NCBI GenBank assembly: GCA_964200075.2
Contig: CAXNAA020000205.1
Coordinates: 1-24,417, forward strand
Source of the DNA: Sphacelaria rigidula
Taxonomy: Eukaryota; Phaeophyceae; Sphacelariales
Direction: 5' to 3'
DNA: 24,417 nt
Position 1 is the first letter of the stretch; every line of letters starts with the position of its first letter. The notes beneath the pieces are model-generated. The model was not told the origin of the DNA. It did no database searches and was given only the letters and a program-made list of their open reading frames with translations. Shown here piece by piece: positions 1 through 13,100 of the stretch. The position numbers were made by a program, and so were the translations under genes.

Positions 1-30
1 CTCCGTCTCGAAAGGGATGCGTGGTCAATG
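1..30 (+). CDS. Possible exon end, coiled-coil-like
   Basis: Frame 1 reads LRLERDAWSM before a weak donor (ATG/GTCAAA). It would end in phase 0, as exon 1238-1303 requires. The piece is only ten residues, so this is tentative. Confidence 0.2.
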
Positions 31-506
31 GTCAAATGACTAAGGCAAGCAACAAATGAGTACGCCCCCCCCCCCGTTCTCGTGATAATGTTTGTTTTGA
101 TCGGGACTGGCGAGTTGTGTTCTTGTTCTATTTTCGTTTCCTTTCGTTTCGCTTCCTTTAACCTCCTTTCCCCCCTTTTTTTTACCTTGCTCTCTTTTTT
201 GTTACTGTTTCTGTTTCTGTTCTAATTGTATTTCGTTTTTGCTCTGTCGATTTCATTTTGTTGTAGTGTAGTTTGCTTCCTTCGTGTTGTTCCTTCCTCC
301 CTCGACTTTCCTTTAGCGTGTCTTTCGACAGTGCTTACCTACTGTACTGTGTTCTGTTGTGTGTCTAATGACAAGATGACACAGCTGGATCCTTCTGGGA
401 TCAGTCACTGTGCGAAAATGAAGCAACCAATCAGTCAACACCGCCGATGTCACACCCACCTCTCGGTCCTAGGGTACACCAGTATCAAGTAGTACTAGTA
501 AAAAAC

Positions 507-550
507 AATGAATGAATGAATGAATGAATGAATGAATGAATGAATGAATG
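507..550. repeat. AATG microsatellite, 11 copies
   Basis: Eleven perfect tandem AATG units. Short open frames across it on the minus strand (Ser-Phe-Ile-His repeats) are artefacts of the repeat. Confidence 0.95.
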
Positions 551-657
551 GGTGTGCGAGTGGATAAGGGTAGATTGATAGGGAATTTTATCAGATAACC
601 TGGCCTGACTGAACGTAATCTCTCTGCTCTTGTTTGTGTGTGACTCTCGCACATCTC

Positions 658-745
658 TTGTCAACATGCCTTGTCAACATGCCTTGTCAACATGCCTTGT
701 CAACATGCCTTGTCAACATGTCTTTTCAACATGTCTTGTCCACAT
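658..745. repeat. 13-bp minisatellite, about 6.7 copies
   Basis: The unit is TTGTCAACATGCC. The first copies are perfect and the last two diverge (TTTTCAACATGTC, TTGTCCACATGTG). Confidence 0.95.
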
Positions 746-1237
746 GTGTGAACACTGTATACTGTACATTGTACATTGTACACTGTATCCGTGAACAGCA
801 AATGAGCACTTCCATGTACCATCATTCGATATACCATCATCGATACAACAGACCGTCACAACAGTTGGATCTGCGGTAGCTGCTATGGCCGACCATCACT
901 GGGTCATCACTGTGTCGCCGCTCATGACTACTTCTGTTTCTGCGACTGCGTGGCCCAGTAGTGTAGTGTAGTGATAGCAAGGTTGTTCAGCACAGCACTC
1001 GCCACGTTTTGGAATTCCTCGCCCCTGTTCGGCAGACGTTTGTCCACGAGGGTGTAATAGACAAGCGACAACATGTGATAGCCTCACCTACCGTTGTATT
1101 GCACATGGTCATTCTCTCTTTGACAGTGTTGCTTCTGCGCCTTTGTGCTTGATGGATCAATGGATCATGTCAACAATACATGTACGAAATAATCTCAAAT
1201 GGAAAAAATATCAAAATGACCATGCGCCACCCACCAG

Positions 1238-1303
1238 CTGCTGGAGCAAGAAGAGCTGAAGCGAGAGCATGTCCTCTCCGAACGAGACGAAGTCCGATCA
1301 CAG
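1238..1303 (+). CDS. Exon 1 of the model (coiled coil)
   Basis: Acceptor CACCAG, donor CAG/GTCAGC, phase 0 in and 0 out, 22 residues. The translation begins LLEQEELKREHVLSERDE, a strongly charged heptad pattern. Confidence 0.6.
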
Positions 1304-4300
1304 GTCAGCCGGTCAACCCTTGTCAGCGTGTAGGAGTATACGAGTACAGGATACCATCCCGCCATCTGACAGCGGGCGGCACTAGCCGCCAGTATCACGA
1401 ATTCAAGTTAAAGGTTGAAGTCAAACGCTGATAGCTCGAATTGAAAATTTTGCCGTTAAATTATGCGTTCATGCGGAGATTCGACTATTTACTTGAATAT
1501 TCGCGTATTTCAAGCTGAAAAAGTAGACCTTCCAGTCGAAGGGTCGGCATTCGATTTGTACGGTTCGGCATTGAACTTGTAAGGTTCGACATTGAACTTG
1601 CAAGGTTTGGAATTTGACCTGTTAAGTTCGGAATTCAACTTGTAAGGTTTTATCCCATCTTTCTCGCCATGTGTGTGTTCTTTCCTGCCGGTGTACGGTA
1701 GAGCAGTATGGTACCTCGCTTCATTGTGTTCCTTTGTGGATGAGAGGGTCCATACCCTAAATAGGTCTGTAGTAGATGAGTTGCAATATTTTTCTTTTCA
1801 CGGCCATTTGTTTTCTACGACTGGGTATGAGTGTGCCTCTGCGCAAGACCTTGTACGCTAAAGCCATGCGGCAGAGACCGGCCATTTCCTTCTTCTCTGC
1901 ATTTTTCTTTTCTTTCAATTTATCCAATCATTTCCTTTCTTTTCTATACATCTTAGTCTACGATGTTGTTCTGTTCTACTTGTTCTGTTCTACTTGTTCT
2001 GTTTTTTTTTTCTTCAGCGAGTGTTTCCGTTTTGTTTCTTGTCTTGGGTACGTCTATCATGTGACCCCGGCTGGATCATGACTCCTGGGGGGTAAGTTGA
2101 AGTGCGACGATCAATCAATAAAATCAATAAAATCAGTCGAATCAATGTTTGGAGTTCAACTTGTAAGGTTCGAGATTCAACTTGTAAGGTTCGCGATTCA
2201 ACTTGGAGGTTCAACTTTCCCCTCCAACCTTCAGTAGAATCTCCAACTTTCAAGGTAAATCTTCAACTTGAAGTTGTGATCATGGCACTTAGTGTAGTGT
2301 AGTGTAGTGCTGACCGCGCACCGATGATAGTGTCGAGGTACAGTACAATGCTACACGGAAGTACCGGTTGCACTTGGTTGGTGGTAGCGTCTTCTCTGAT
2401 ATCAGCATAATTCACGGGCAACACCGAGAGATTCGTCCGGCTGTTTTCCATGTCATGTTTCGGGTATTGTCGCCTTGGCACAGGTGACTGAGCTCAAACT
2501 TCGTGTTCGGAATAGCGATGAGCGGTACGCCGAAAAATCTGCCGTTCTGGAAGTGAAGTTGATCAAGGCAATCGGCGAGAACATCGCTCTCAAGGACAAG
2601 TGAGCTGTCTGCTGTCTGCTGTCTGCTGTCTACTGTCTGCTGTCTGCTGTCTGCTCCACCTCATCACAAACACTCGTCTTTTGTTTTGACGACAAGCACG
2701 ACCAATGCAGTCCTACCCGATTGGGTGCCCTACTATTGCTCCATGTTGTTTTATCGATTTCGTGGTAGCTACGGCGAATTTCATGGAATTAATGAGTCAC
2801 GGCCGTGCGTGATTCGCAATTGCCGCTTGCTAAATGGGGCTTCGATTACGATCTCAATTCCTATCTCGATCGGCGCGGCGGTGACATGCAACATTTGTAA
2901 AGCTTTGCTACAAGGGTGCGTGATACAACTTGGCACCGGCTGAAGAGAAAAAAAGCTGTTTTTTTTGTAGTGAGGCGTTATTTGAACATATGAATGGGCA
3001 CCCACCGGTTTATCGATTCTTTCCGGCAGAAAGCGACCCTGAATATACGAAATGACCATCACTCGGGACACTTTTCCCTCGCCGAGCGGTTGACTTCTAG
3101 TTCAGCACGATTTGACAAAGTTGCTTGCAATCCATCGTCGGCATAAGTACTACAGTAGTCAAATGTGGAGGGAAGGGTGCAGGCGTACTTGATATGACAG
3201 ACCAAATGATGGCATGCGACACGGGTCGAGGAAAGCAGGTCCTTGAGACCGCACAAAAGCACTTGATACAACACCAGTTGATGGAAAAGGGGTCACACGA
3301 GTACAGTATCTATTTTTTGCGTCAAGGTGCAGAGCAGAAGAAATATCCTGAAAGCCACCAAAGGCAAAATGGAAACGCACCCATCAACTATCGCGAATGA
3401 AAAATGCCAAACAACACTAGATACATACAGAAACAGCATGGTGTTGTAGTGTGTAGTCATAGTCATTCGTACTACTAATGGGGCACATTCAAGCAAAAGC
3501 AACACGAACACGTGGCAGCGTGTGATAGCGCGTGCTATTTAAAGCTACACCAGGCACTGTATGCACCGTATATTCTTTCTCGTAGATGATATATCGTAAA
3601 GCGCACCACGGCGTCTAACCCAACACATGCGAGCAATGGGAAAGCCACCCCCGTTCGGAGGTTGGCACCGGCTGCTCGTTTGTTTCAGTACCCGAGCACA
3701 GGATGCGGGATTTAGAGGCGTTCCCGGAACTGCTTTTTGCACAAGTATACGCTGACCCAGCAACTGGGCGTGCACAGGTTGCCGATTTCTCCACATGCCT
3801 CCACATTCCTCCACAGATACAGACTACTTACACCGCTGCGCGGCAAATTTCGCGATATTAGACAGATCGGGCAGCAGACCTTCCTCATCGCTGCCATTTT
3901 TGCTTTTTTTGCAGTTATGTCGCACGTCGGAGTTGCCGACGGCCAACTGGCTCAGAGTCGCTAGGAGTAGTGCCTGCCCGCCGACTAGCGTGCGACTCTG
4001 CGGCACGATTGCTTATTATCTCCCAGCGCCTGTTAGATTTGTAGTGATTGTGTTGATTGTGCTGATTGTGCTGATGTTTGGCGCCTATGAAGGCGTCCTT
4101 GCGGTCTTCATCTTTGCCCTTGTAGACTGCAATGTCCAAAGCATCAGACTTCGATGATGATTCCTGACCGTACAGTAGCAGCCGGAGTCTGGACCGTCGT
4201 CATTCACGTCCGTCCTTGTTCACGATGTCCGCAGCCTTTTTACAGTACGTTCGCATTTGTCTTTGTTCATCGCCAGCAATCCACCCCTACCTCACCTCCT

Positions 4301-7300
4301 GCTTTCGTTGCCGTGTGCTGTGTGTTGTGTGCTTGGGGAAGAGTGAGTGTGAGTGTTGTGAGAGGGTGGTGTTGATTTAGTAGCTAGATTGATTCTTGGC
4401 TCTTCCATGAGTGGTGGCGAATGTGCTCCTGTGTTTCACGAAATTGAAGAGAAGTGGCACGGAAGAATACACTCTTTTCCCAACCACGCTCGACAGTACC
4501 CGGGTACCAGGTATTAAAGAAGCCGGTTCGTACTCGGTTCTTTCGAAAAAACGGCTTTTTGTCAAAAGCACCGGGCCCTGACACTGCCTCCGAGACACCG
4601 GGTTCTGTACCCGGGTACTGAAAATAAACGGGCAGCCTGTGCCAACCTGTAACGCGAGACTCGCCTGGCTCCGTGGCTTCGTGCGGGCTTGTGAAGTATA
4701 GTACAATATACACTGTAGCAGTGATGGCAGAGTCCGATCAAGGCGCAATGACATGTATTGACGTCGTATGTATGTATTTGTTCCGTGCGCTAGCTTTGAT
4801 AGCTCCATGGCCTCGACAGTACACTAGTGCTGTACTAAATTCTGCACGGATATTGGTGAACAACGTGAAGTATTTAGTTGTATTGTTTATTTATCCGTTT
4901 ATTCTTTCACTTATTCATTTATTATGTCGTACTTTGAACCCCTTCCCTTCCTTGGGACGAGTCCGTGGTCTAATGGTCTACTAGTCTCAAGGAATTAACT
5001 CATCTCTCCTCCGTACACGCTTTGTACTTTGATCTCGCGGATCGGCTCCTGACCGTTAGCGCTCCCGCACCACGTCAACTCTCGTCAAACAAACTCAGCC
5101 AACTATTTTTGATTACTCACGTACTGACGGTTTCGACGATGGAGATCAGATACTTGGCAGAAAAAAACCCCAAGGCATCGAGGACCGAACCCACGTTCTC
5201 TCCACCATACTGTACCCTAATAGTTTCAGTCCAACCTTGTTATTTCACGCCACCGAGGCGCGGTCTCGGGGCGCGGTGGCTCCATGTATAAAAGTGCATA
5301 AATGTCGATAATATTTAATCATGATGCGAAAGGGTTCTTCCCGCTGACGATCCAAGCACATCCCTCCTATCTCTCGGCACGTGCGCCTACATGTACATGT
5401 GTACGGCCGATATCCCATAGGTACGCCGGTACAGATGAACGCTTTGAAACACTTCAGAGTGAGCTAGAGTCTACCCGCAAGACCGCGTTGCTGGATATGG
5501 AAACCGCTAAAGGAGAACTCGCAGCGAGGCGTAAGGGTCAATATGAAGTGCTTAACCAGCTGCAGGTAGGCGTGTTCTAGATTATGTATGTGCACTTTTA
5601 ATCCTCTTGGAGCCCGTAGACGATTGTTAGTTTGTTGTGAATCGACATCATTTTGAGTCATTTTCAAGTCAAAATGATGCCGATTCACAACAAACTAAGA
5701 ATCGTCTACGGGTGCCGAAAGGGTTAATATGAACGCGTGCAAAATGACACAGACGTACTGTGCACACACAAGAAAAAGGTTTCAAACACGCCACTGTGCC
5801 TATCTTACATCACGTGGTTGAGTAATTAAATATTACCGTTCGCTGATAGCAATCAATTACTTGCGCGTCGTTTGTAGGAGGGCCCGATCGATGATGACAT
5901 TTGAAGACAAACGCTGCGCACTCTTTTCTCTCCGTATTGTGCTCCACGGCTTCGTTCTCCTCATGACTTTATTCAGAACGTAATTATGACCAGAGTTAAA
6001 AAAGACGACCAGATTCACCGTGTGATATTCCCCGCAGCTGGCCCCCTTCTTCTCATCACTGCTCTACACGTGTGGACGCAGTCGGAGCAGAGCAAGCGCG
6101 GCTGGGGTATCAACCTTACCAGCTACGTGTTCGTTTCATAATTGACGCGCGCTTGGCGGAAGGACATGAAACCACCTCAAACCACGGGAGAGTACAATCA
6201 TGTGCAGCGTACTTCTAAACTCCAACTATAATACAGGAGTCACGAGACCGTCTGCAGCAGAAGGAAGACAGTCTGGAGGCTAGTGAGGAACAGCTCCAGG
6301 TGCAGAGGCAGCAAAGCGCCGAGCTGGGGCTTCGCCTGAGAACAGTGCAGGTCAGAAACAAGAGTGACAACGATCTAGGTACGAGTACGACATGGACATA
6401 CTTCGAAGTACTAGTATTACCGAGGATGCAAACGCCACCCGGTTCATCTCGTGCATGTCAATTACTTGAGGGTGTCGGTGAGTGACGACCACGCACATAT
6501 GTTGGTGACAAGTGCCGTACCGTACCGTACCGTACCTTGCGCTTGTAGCGCATGTTCGGTGGCAAAAAAAAGGGCTTCTACCATGACACCCTGTGCACCG
6601 CTTGCGTGGTATGTATGGCGTTTGTCATACGTGCTATCTACACAGAACGATCTAGAGGCGTTGGAGATACGCACCAGGGAGCGAGAGGCCAAAGGTGATC
6701 AGGATCTGACCATGGCGGCCGCGAGGTACAGTATGGGCCTGCAGTATCTATTCTGAAAGGCGCACTCAAGAGGCATGGTCGCGATTACAGTCGCCACAAC
6801 TTGAGAACCAAATGCCTTTACTTGTACAGTGTTCTGGCACCCATATTTGATATCAGCAGCGAAGTCACTGGTGATGTGAGCTGCGCAGCTGGTGGATCAG
6901 AGGATTGAAGCGGTGCGGGCGTATACGGAAATATATACAACTTTGGGAGAAGGAGAATATCACTCAGTTGCCGTCTGAGAGTACCCTGCATACACTATAC
7001 TGCCAATTCAGTTTTACGTACAGTAAAGCTAGATATTCAGCTGTTTGGCCTTGACATGTTGATGTTGAGATGACAGGACTGAACGGTCGCCGTGTAGGCG
7101 GCTGATTATGGCTAAATGATCGTCGCTGCGTACCCCACATTGATTGATGGGTTGGTTGGTTGATTGTTTGAATCAGACTCTCGAAGGAAACTGCTTTGAG
7201 CGACAGTCTCCATGACAAAGTGGCCACGATGAGCAGGACGATCCTGAGATTGGTACAGACAAACAAGGACCTCACAACGCAGGTATATATAGTATATAGA

Positions 7301-10076
7301 GGTAGAGATAGGTCTACCCCCTACCCCCGACACACCAACACGCTGTGGAACAACGCAAACGCGCAATTAAGTTCAAATCATTGTCCTTAAGCCACGGCCG
7401 TTGCGTTCGGTGCAGCTACGATATTGCACTGTCTGACTGACTATGATACCATGTCTTGTCTGGCTACTTCATCGCACGGATTGATACCTATACCTATACC
7501 TGTATCTCTAGTTCTATACCAATATCTCTCTGTATAATACCTATATACGCGAGTGCGACAACATAAACAGCAAGCAGTTGAACGTACGGTAGTTCAGTTT
7601 ACACCACGTGATTGCCGTTACCTCCGTCATAGTGTGCTTATTCCTGTTCGGATCATGTTGTTGAGGTCGCGGTTTCTACCCCACGTCGGAGAGATCACGA
7701 TCCGTCCGAGAATTAATTGTTCTCAGTATGCTGATCCGGATCATGATTTCGATCACTTGGCCCCCTTTCTCATGTCTGCTCCTTAGAGCGCCGGACTCCG
7801 AGCACGTCGAGTAGTGTGAAAGTTGCGCTTTGGCTTTCCTGACTACGCTGTCACATATTTTGACATGTTTTGTGTTTCTTGACCAACAGATTCGAGAGTC
7901 TTTGATTGGTTGCTTCAGATAGAGACAGATCACGATCTGTCCGACGTGTGGTTTCTACACGTTTTCGGGTTACACGCTCACCTCCAGGGTGGCATCTTGT
8001 TTTTTTGTCACATTTCCAACCCCCTCTCCTTCTTCTGGACGAGTCCGGGGTCATAACATCATAACATCATAAGATCAACCACCGCTTGTCGGTAGGCCTT
8101 ACATTTTGGTCTCGCCGCCTGGTTCGGCACTCCCGCACCGCATTAACTCTCGTCAAACAAACTCACGTACGTCCTCATGCTTTCAGCAGACTCACGGAAG
8201 TCAGGTGCTATACAGGTACTTGATAGAAATGACGCACTCGCATCTGGCCGGAATTGAATCCATTTTCTCTCCACAGTAACGATAAAGATGTCAGATGGGC
8301 CATTTTAATTTGGACCATCGGGGTGGGGCAATAAATGCGTATAATGGAAATGCGCAAGTTCGGGATGTGTATTTAGTGTAGGTAGTGTACATGCCGGCCG
8401 CTAATGATTGTTGTCAGCTGCAGCCTCGATTTCCCCCCGTTGATTCGCCCACCAGAGCATCCTTTGTCGTGCAGCATGACTGATGTTCGTGTACGTATTG
8501 GGCCCGCCCTGCATTTTTGTTGGAGCACGTGTATTGTAGCTTTCACAGCGAGGAGACGAGGTGAAGCGTGTGGAGGCGCAACTACAGCAGGGAGTGGCAC
8601 GAGAGACGCGTGCACAGCAAAAGGCGAGTGGTACTGTCCATGATTGCATCTTGTTGGTGAAGAAGCCGCAGCAGGGCTCATCTCATGGGTTCTGCAACTA
8701 AATGCCTGTTTCACCCATGGGGTATGGCAGAGGTACTACATAGTGCCTGACGGCCACGACCTGCCGTGTTAGGTCTAACATGGCAACATTAGCAGCGTAT
8801 AATTTTTTTTCTCAGAGCGTTTTGAGTTTCGTTTTTGTTGGGTACGTACGTCTATCATGNNNNNNNNNNTCTATCATGAGACCACGGCTGGACCCCGGGG
8901 GGGTCAGTTAAAGTGCGACAATAAAAAATAAATAAATCAAAAACAAGATCAAGAGTACTCCATGTGTGTGCACATCTGCGACGACAGGTTTAGCTAGGAC
9001 GCTCTTGTCAAATATCAAATATCCCACCTGTTTCCCCAGGCGGTTTCCCCTCGTCCGTTTTGTGTGCAGCAACACGCACTATCGTCCTTGCTCACTTTGA
9101 TCTCTACACGTGTACGTCTACTGCTAACAATGTTGGAAAAGCTCACCACTGAACGAACTGTTGGTGAGTGGATGTTGATGACCGAACGCTGAGTACCAAT
9201 TGCTGAAATCTAACTACCGAATTCGCCGAACAAATATATCCAGTACAGGTGATTCGGTTGGAGTCCAGTCTCGATCTGCAAGGCACACACAATCGTGTTC
9301 ATGGAGCTATCCAAACGCTCAACGCGCACATGGAACAGTCACAACTACAAGTCAACAGAACGCCTCCTGAGATCACGAGTGCATCTCGTGGCAGGAAGTC
9401 GTCCACTGATCTAGGTATGTATGTCGCACGGTACCCACAAGTAACCTGAAGTGAGTACAACATAAACCTGGGAAGTACCCCGTGTCGGTTGTGCCTATAT
9501 CCTTGGTATATTTTGGGAAATGGCTTTCACAAATTTTCTGAAAGGTCACATAATTTCATGCACCTGACAAATCTGAAACCACTCTTCAAATCAACGGGGA
9601 TAACTCTACGGCGGGGTACAATACATGTTATTACGGGGGAACATTGTTAGTTCGAATGGATACATGAACGGACGTAGCTCGAGCGTTTATGAGTCGATTT
9701 CAACAAACGATAGATCGGATGAACCGCGAGATCCCCGCGGTCAGCGGCCAGTGACAAGAAATAAAAAAGATACACACAAGAAATGAAGGCCCATTTCGTG
9801 AACTTTTCCTGTTGGCGTCCCTCCGATCTTGTATGCTACTTTTGTAATGCTCCTACTATTAACAACGAAGCTCCCCCGTAATATTATAATACCTGCTGCA
9901 TCTGCAGCCCAAGCGCCTTGTGCAGCGGCGACCGGCGATCTTCCTAGAGTTGGTCGTCGATCACTATGGGCATCATCACGAGCACAAATGGTGTCATCAT
10001 CATCATCATCATTATCATTATCATCATCACCATCATCATCATCATCAGCATCATCATCATCATCATCATCATCATT

Positions 10077-10115
<39 letters not shown>

Positions 10116-13100
10116 TTTCTCGTCTTCATTTTCATTTTCGTTGTCATTCTTATTGGCATTACCGTCAGTATCATCAGTATCATCAGTATCATCACTACCG
10201 TCAACAACGTCATCATCATCGTCACTCAGAACCGCAAAGTACCCAGGCAAAACAGTTGCAGTCTGTTTGTTCATAGCCAACGTCAAATAGTAAGGAAGTT
10301 TACAACGTTTTTCTCGGCACCCATACCCCCGCCGCCATCCCCCCACCCCAGCCGAATTTTGTGCAAATCAAGGATTTCTCACGGTTCCTCGGTTGCATAC
10401 AAGTCAAGTACAGATATTTTACAGCCCAGGCGGCGCCCACGGGTCATACAGTATTTGCATTTTCGAAGCAAAATATGGATTCTCCACAATTGCTTCCACG
10501 CCCAATAGGGATTTATCACAACCGAGGCAGCGCCCAGGTGACACTTTTAAAATATGAGTAATGACTTATTACAGCTGCTGTCAGATGAAAATAACGCAGG
10601 AACATGCGTAACACCCCCCCCCCCCTTCTCTCTTGTTTCGATGTGGAGGTCTTCGGGTTGCTGTATGACTCCTTAGACAGCCTACCACGAGCCCCCTTGG
10701 GAGTAGTTTTCATCATACCATATAACTTTTATTGTAACTACAGGGAACTGTCATACATCTTTCGGTTCGATAGTCACACTTCACTGTCTATGAACACTGT
10801 GCGCCATACGCAAACGCGTGTGTTGATCAGAAAACTTGGTCAATCAATCCCCACGTTGAGATTCATGTTGGTGGGGTCATTCTCGCTTGCTGTTACCACC
10901 CGAAGTATACTCCGTGGCTGACCATGGACTGAAGGACTGAAGCAAAGAACTCAAGAGCTAAATGGAACAAGACGTGCCTGCCCAAACGACACAGGTTTGC
11001 AATACGGCCGCGAGGTTGGTTCGGGGCACGCTGTCTGGTCTAGGAGGCAACTCCTATGTAAATACCTATCCTTCTTCGGCTCGCTGCCATGCACGCACAC
11101 ACCCAAAACCAGAACCGGCAGCCCTACGACCACCGGCGCCAACACTATCGACACTACCGATATTACCGACAGCAGGGATCGTGGTGAGAGATAGTGTAAA
11201 TTTGACCAGCAAACCTTGCATTTGGAGCAGTTTGCATGGTTTTCGTGTCTGGATTCAGCATGGAGCTCCAGCAGTGCCACTACTGTACTGGTCGTACTCT
11301 AGTGGTACATGTATTACAGTTGGTGCAACCTCGCAAAAAACTTTTTCGATAGTAACACGGTTAGGCGGGCGCGGGCCACTCAAGGACAAGGGATGTAAGA
11401 TGATATGACCTAACGCTAGGAGTATGATGTGATATTGCTCGTGTGTGGGCTGTTCGGGAGTGTGTCGTCACATAGCTGTCGCCGCCTTGTAACGACGGCA
11501 GCAATCGTCTCTCCGTTGATATTGCTTTTTTTGATAGCTGAACAGATCGCGTGCCTTGGACAAGTTGGCTTAATTGATATGCTAAATGCTATATGCTGTA
11601 TGCTATATGCTAATGGCCGCATCAAATACCACGATCTCAGCTGTGTGTGTGTATTGTCTGTTTTTGGCTTGTTTTCCCAACACTAACACTATTGTAACAC
11701 TATTATAACACTATTATAACACTAACACTCTGCTCCAACACCCCGCTCAACCATAAGCACTAAGGAGTCATCGGGACAAGCTGAATGGGGTCCGTTCACT
11801 TGATATATCCGACTGCGGACTGGAGGACGCTGACATGGAGGAGGTGAAGCAACTGGTCGCCACCTCCTCAAGTTTGACCTCGCTTAACCTCAGGTGAGCA
11901 CTGGTACGTCGTACCGTGACCGCACTGTGCTTTCCATTCAATTCAATGCACCACTCCGCTATCACGTATACTCCATTCTCGACACACGTCAACCCTGTCT
12001 ATCAATAGGTGACGGTGCAGTGGCCATCACGACGACCAAGTGCACGCAGGATATGCAGAGGTGTAGGTGTCCGTACTGTTGAAGTGGGACAATAAAAAAA
12101 AATACAGTCAAACTGTAGACCAAAAAGTGAATACGCCGCGACTGGGGGGTGATGACACTTGACGACAAAACGCGAACGGCAAAAGTGAATGATCGTAGAA
12201 GCCTTTTGTGCATGTGCGTGTTAACGGATGAGTCAGCCCCAGTGAGATGCTTGCAATGATCCAAGCGGCGTAGTAGGTGAGCTAGGGCGTGATGAAAGCT
12301 CAGACAACGACTTGCGTAGTTGCTGATTTCCTCATTGTTGGTCACCCCCTCTACAATAGTCTACAATAGTCTACAATAGTCTACAATAGTCTACAATAGT
12401 CTACAATAGTCTGCAATAGTTTGGTATTGATTAGAATGATGATTGATTGTCGCACATTGGCATTAGCTGATCCTCGAGGGCCATTAGTTGTTTTCCATTT
12501 GATGTGTTTAGCAGGGGCCATTATCGACGAATAGACGTACCCACCGTATTGTATAGCCAAACTGAAACACGTGCCGAAGGAAATTCGAGAAACGGAGAAG
12601 ACCATAAAAAGAAGGAACAAGCGAAGTCGACTGAGCAAAAAAGGGAGACTGAACAGGCAGGGGAAGAAAACAATAGAAGGGGAAAAGACAAGAAACAAAA
12701 GTAGGAGCACAAATAGCCGGTCTCGGCGAAAATCGTGCAAGTGATGACAGTAATAGAGGACAATAAATACGGTACAAGGAATGGACTGCTCCTGCAACAT
12801 GGCCACAGATAAAAAGGCTGTGCGAAAAAGGAAAATGATGTCGAAGTTATTTGGACAACACACGTTTTGGGCACAAACCGTCATCCACGACCTCTACGGG
12901 GGCGGGACACGAGCACCGCTACAGCTTTAAGAAAAACTGAAGAAGAACAATAGAGAATGGGCGACAAGAATAAAAGGGAAATGAAACGAATGGAACACAA
13001 ACACCACGCGGAGCATGTGTGCAATCACAGCTACCAATCGCTGAGGCTGCAAGCCAAGGAAGTGACATAGTGAGATAATAGCCGATGAAGTAAGGGAACA

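Larger units (their letters stand above)
31..1237. other. Non-coding stretch with simple repeats
   Basis: No convincing exon is visible. The stretch holds a C11 run at 65-75, pyrimidine-rich sequence at about 120-330, an AATG microsatellite and a 13-bp minisatellite (listed separately). It is probably intron or 5' flank of the coiled-coil gene. Confidence 0.5.
1304..2483. other. Intron 1
   Basis: 1180 bp. It contains two arrays of a 21-bp repeat (about 1540-1650 and 2150-2215) and a retroelement 3' terminus (about 2000-2147). Nothing else coding is seen. Confidence 0.5.
2600..5420. other. Intron 2, with antisense gene remnant and repeats
   Basis: 2821 bp, the longest intron of the model. 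It holds a 7-bp minisatellite at 2605-2655, a broken minus-strand ankyrin/armadillo-like frame (3059-4295), a small TIR-bounded segment (4494-4629) and one copy of a diverged repeat (4947-5310). Confidence 0.5.

Noticed and set aside
469-667. Minus-strand Ser-Phe-Ile-His repeat frames
   Set aside because: They are translations of the AATG microsatellite.
4377-4808. 143-codon minus-strand frame
   Set aside because: It crosses the small TIR-bounded segment, has no domain-like pattern, and no splice support was found.
6880-6925. Short LVDQRIEAVRA exon candidate
   Set aside because: Exon 5 and exon 6 already join in frame, and this piece would need a phase that neither neighbour offers.
9741-10346. 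201-codon minus-strand frame rich in aspartate
   Set aside because: It is produced by the GAT/ATC microsatellite, which is open in five of six frames. The flanks show no domain or splice support.
12381-12884. 167-codon hydrophobic minus-strand frame
   Set aside because: It is the complement of a polypurine stretch, which gives Phe/Leu/Ser-rich translation by composition alone.
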